A DNA stretch of 6,586 nt from an uncultured Prevotella sp. Lineage in GTDB: Bacteria > Bacteroidota > Bacteroidia > Bacteroidales > Bacteroidaceae. Both the position numbers and the translations under genes were made by a program. The notes under the pieces are model-generated. The model did not search any database. It was not told where the DNA came from and saw only the letters and a list, made by a program, of their open reading frames with translations. Shown here piece after piece: positions 4,705 through 6,586 of the stretch; within the stretch, counting starts at the first letter, position 1, and every line of letters begins with the position of its first letter. The DNA lies in the NCBI GenBank assembly GCA_946625715.1, contig CAMOTK010000112.1, positions 1-6,586 of the forward strand. The letters run 5' to 3'.

Positions 4705-6586
4705 ATGAAACAAAAAATCATTCTACTCCTCGCTGCCATCCTCATGGCAGGCGCAGTGGCTACCAACGCCAAGAAAGTGCACACCCTTGGCGACTCGACC
4801 ATGGCCCCCTACGACGAGAAAGCCACCGTCACACGCGGCTGGGGCATGTACTTCGGACAGTTCCTTACCAACGGCTGGACATCTGTTAATTACGCGAAAG
4901 GCGGGCGCGACACCTATTCGGGCTATAGCGAACTGTGGGCCACCGCCAAGAAGCAGGTGCAGCAGGGCGACTACGTCATCATCACCTTCGGTCACAACGA
5001 CGAAAAGAACTCAGGCATGGATGGCTATCAGCTGCGCGACTACTATCTGAGCATCGGCGACAATGCCAAGGCGGCCGCCGTCGACCTGCGCGGTTCCATT
5101 CCTTCTACTACCTACAAGCAGAACCTGGGCAAGATTGTCGACGAGGCTAAGGCTCTGGGTGCCATACCCATCATCTGCTCGCCAGTGTGCCGCAGCTATC
5201 TCAACGGTACCACAATGGCCCGCAACGGCCGTCACGACCTGGGCGATAACTACCAGATACTCACCGAAAAAGGCCCCGTGGCCGGTCCGAAGCTGCCTGC
5301 CGACGACCATACCATGGACTATGCCTACCAATCTGAGCAGCTGGCCAAGGAAAAGGGCGTCAGCTTCATCGACCTAACCAAGGCCACAATGGAACTCTAC
5401 GCCAGCTACGGTTCGCGCGCCAAGTGCGAAGAACAGCTCTTCGACGGACAGGGCTCTACCCACTTCAACACCACGGGTGCACTGCTGGTGGCCCGCGAGT
5501 GCGCCCGACTGATGAAGGCTCAGGGCATTATGGCCAACGACATCGTGCTGCCCGTTGACCTCAGTGTGTCGCCTGCCACGGGCAACTTCGGACAAGCCTA
5601 CAAGGGTCAGACACTCACCAAGGAGTTCACACTCAACGGCTTCGGCCTCTCGCCCGAGGAAGGCACTGTCAGTATCACGGCTGCTGAAGGCGTAAAACTC
5701 TCGCTCGACAAGGCCGAATGGCAGAACCAACTGAATGTGAGCTACACTTCTTCTACACTCATCAAGACGTTCTATGCACAGATTGAACTGACAGCTAATG
5801 GCGACTTCAGCAGCAAAATCACCGTGGCTCAGGGCACAAAGACCATTGAGATTCCCGTTACGGCCACTGCTGTCGTACTGGAAGGTGGTGCCGAGGTGAG
5901 TGTCAATTGGCAACTGGTGAGCGACGATAGCTACGAGCTCAATGGCCCGGCCATCGTGGTGCCGCAGACATTCAAGGGTATGTATGTGCAGCGCTATTCT
6001 GCACCAAACGCCAATACCGTGTGGCCTGCTGAGAGTGGCTACGACGCTTCGCACAAGACACAGCGCAACCTGCTCACTGGCGACGCATGGCCTGCCGATG
6101 AAATCGACGACAACCCCGAACGCTACATTGAGTGGGGCCTGAAGCCTACAGCAGGTATGGACCTAAAAGTCGACCTCATCAGTCTCTATGTCTGTGGTTG
6201 CGGTGGCAACGGCATGTGCTGCCACATCTATTACTCTACCGATAATTTCGAGACCCGAACCACCATGTTCGAAATGAAGAAGATGCCGGCCAACAACATG
6301 CAGTATGTCGAGGCCAAGCCCGTGCTCACGGTCAAAGACGGTCAACAGCTGCTTGTGCGCGTCTATCCCTGGTACAACGGTGCCGCCACAGGCAAGACTA
6401 TCTGCCTGAGCGACCTCAAGATTCACGCCATGGCCGTCACAGCCGACCCTGCCGGCATCAAGGCAATTGACAATGGACAATTGATAATGGACAATTCCGC
6501 TGTCTACTACTCGCTCGACGGCAAGCGCCTCAGCCAGCCCAGTCGCGGCCTGAACCTGGTGCGCCAGAGCGACGGCTCGTTCAAGA
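4705..6586 (+). CDS. Secreted SGNH/GDSL rhamnogalacturonan acetylesterase (CE12-like), 3'-truncated by the window end
   Basis: 627 codons are visible and no stop is reached. A signal peptide (1-22, 'LLLAAILMAGAVATNA') leads into an SGNH hydrolase domain (about 23-280). Its blocks are: block I 'HTLGDSTMAPY' (26-36) with nucleophile Ser31; block II 'YAKGGRDTYSG' (63-73); block III 'TFGHNDE' (94-100) with Asn98; and block V 'GSTHFNTTGA' (250-259) with His253. This order and spacing match CE12 rhamnogalacturonan acetylesterases, which remove acetyl groups from galacturonate in the rhamnogalacturonan I backbone of pectin. The Asp normally three residues before the block V His is Gly250 here. An Ig-like module (about 286-390, 'LSVSPATGNFG...') and a larger beta-sandwich, possibly carbohydrate-binding (about 395-578, ending in 'VRVYPWYNG' and 'ICLSDLKIHA'), follow. 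The tail 'YYSLDGKRLSQPSRGLNLVR' (601-620) is a common C-terminal tail of exported Prevotella proteins, so only a few residues are probably missing. The start is the first ATG of the frame that gives a good signal peptide. Pectin specificity is inferred from family resemblance. Confidence 0.82.
   Translation, partial: MKQKIILLLAAILMAGAVATNAKKVHTLGDSTMAPYDEKATVTRGWGMYFGQFLTNGWTSVNYAKGGRDTYSGYSELWATAKKQVQQGDYVIITFGHNDEKNSGMDGYQLRDYYLSIGDNAKAAAVDLRGSIPSTTYKQNLGKIVDEAKALGAIPIICSPVCRSYLNGTTMARNGRHDLGDNYQILTEKGPVAGPKLPADDHTMDYAYQSEQLAKEKGVSFIDLTKATMELYASYGSRAKCEEQLFDGQGSTHFNTTGALLVARECARLMKAQGIMANDIVLPVDLSVSPATGNFGQAYKGQTLTKEFTLNGFGLSPEEGTVSITAAEGVKLSLDKAEWQNQLNVSYTSSTLIKTFYAQIELTANGDFSSKITVAQGTKTIEIPVTATAVVLEGGAEVSVNWQLVSDDSYELNGPAIVVPQTFKGMYVQRYSAPNANTVWPAESGYDASHKTQRNLLTGDAWPADEIDDNPERYIEWGLKPTAGMDLKVDLISLYVCGCGGNGMCCHIYYSTDNFETRTTMFEMKKMPANNMQYVEAKPVLTVKDGQQLLVRVYPWYNGAATGKTICLSDLKIHAMAVTADPAGIKAIDNGQLIMDNSAVYYSLDGKRLSQPSRGLNLVRQSDGSFK
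6465..6496 (+). repeat. 14-bp tandem repeat inside the esterase gene
   Basis: AATTGACAATGGAC (6465-6478) is followed directly by AATTGATAATGGAC (6479-6492) and a partial AATT (6493-6496), with one C/T difference. It encodes 'IDNGQLIMDN' between the beta-sandwich and the C-terminal tail. A 14-bp period shifts frame at each copy, so the copies read differently, and one other frame would meet TGA-TAA. Similar AATTGA(T/C)AATGGACAATT strings are, from memory, dispersed through Prevotella and Bacteroides genomes. Confidence 0.75.

Noticed and set aside
1..6586. CRISPR array, tRNA, rRNA or insertion sequence
   Set aside because: No regularly spaced direct repeats, no cloverleaf-like segment, and no transposase motif or terminal inverted repeats with target duplication were seen.

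Overview
The window looks like a chromosomal segment of a Bacteroidales bacterium, most likely Prevotella or a close relative. The evidence is: start sites with no Shine-Dalgarno sequence; three promoters with the Bacteroidetes sigma-factor -7 box TAnnTTTG; A-rich leaders; a propeller/Y_Y_Y/AraC sensor of the type known only from this phylum; an RteC-like protein; and a Prevotella-style C-terminal tail on a secreted pectin esterase. Coding DNA is GC-rich and intergenic DNA is AT-rich. All recognised genes lie on the + strand.

Layout. Positions 1-241 are AT-rich and hold one probable promoter. A two-gene unit follows: a 140-aa protein resembling the C-terminal part of RteC (242-664), overlapping by ATGA a 151-aa signal-less M15-type murein peptidase (661-1116). 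A terminator hairpin begins at the peptidase stop codon, and its T-tract also forms the -33 box of the next promoter. That promoter lies so close to dusB (1188-2141, tRNA-dihydrouridine synthase) that the message should be leaderless or nearly so. dusB overlaps by ATGA a 797-aa membrane regulator (2138-4531). This regulator has a periplasmic beta-propeller sensor, a Y_Y_Y domain, one membrane helix and a cytoplasmic AraC-type DNA-binding domain, but no histidine kinase and no receiver domain.

The 173-bp gap after the regulator carries two 13-bp palindromic boxes, TTTTGC-N-GCAAAA, with centres exactly 21 bp apart. A -7 box without a recognisable -33 box follows. Downstream is a secreted SGNH (CE12-like) rhamnogalacturonan acetylesterase with C-terminal beta-sandwich modules (4705 to beyond 6586). 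Its reading frame runs off the window a few residues before the expected end.

Inferred workings: the kinase-less regulator probably senses a pectin-derived ligand in the periplasm and acts as a one-component membrane-bound activator. The paired palindromes are the natural candidate operator for the neighbouring esterase. A 12/13 match to the same box overlaps the dusB/regulator promoter and start codon, which would allow autoregulation. The RteC-like/M15 pair looks like an accessory, possibly phage- or element-derived module, unrelated to the pectin genes.
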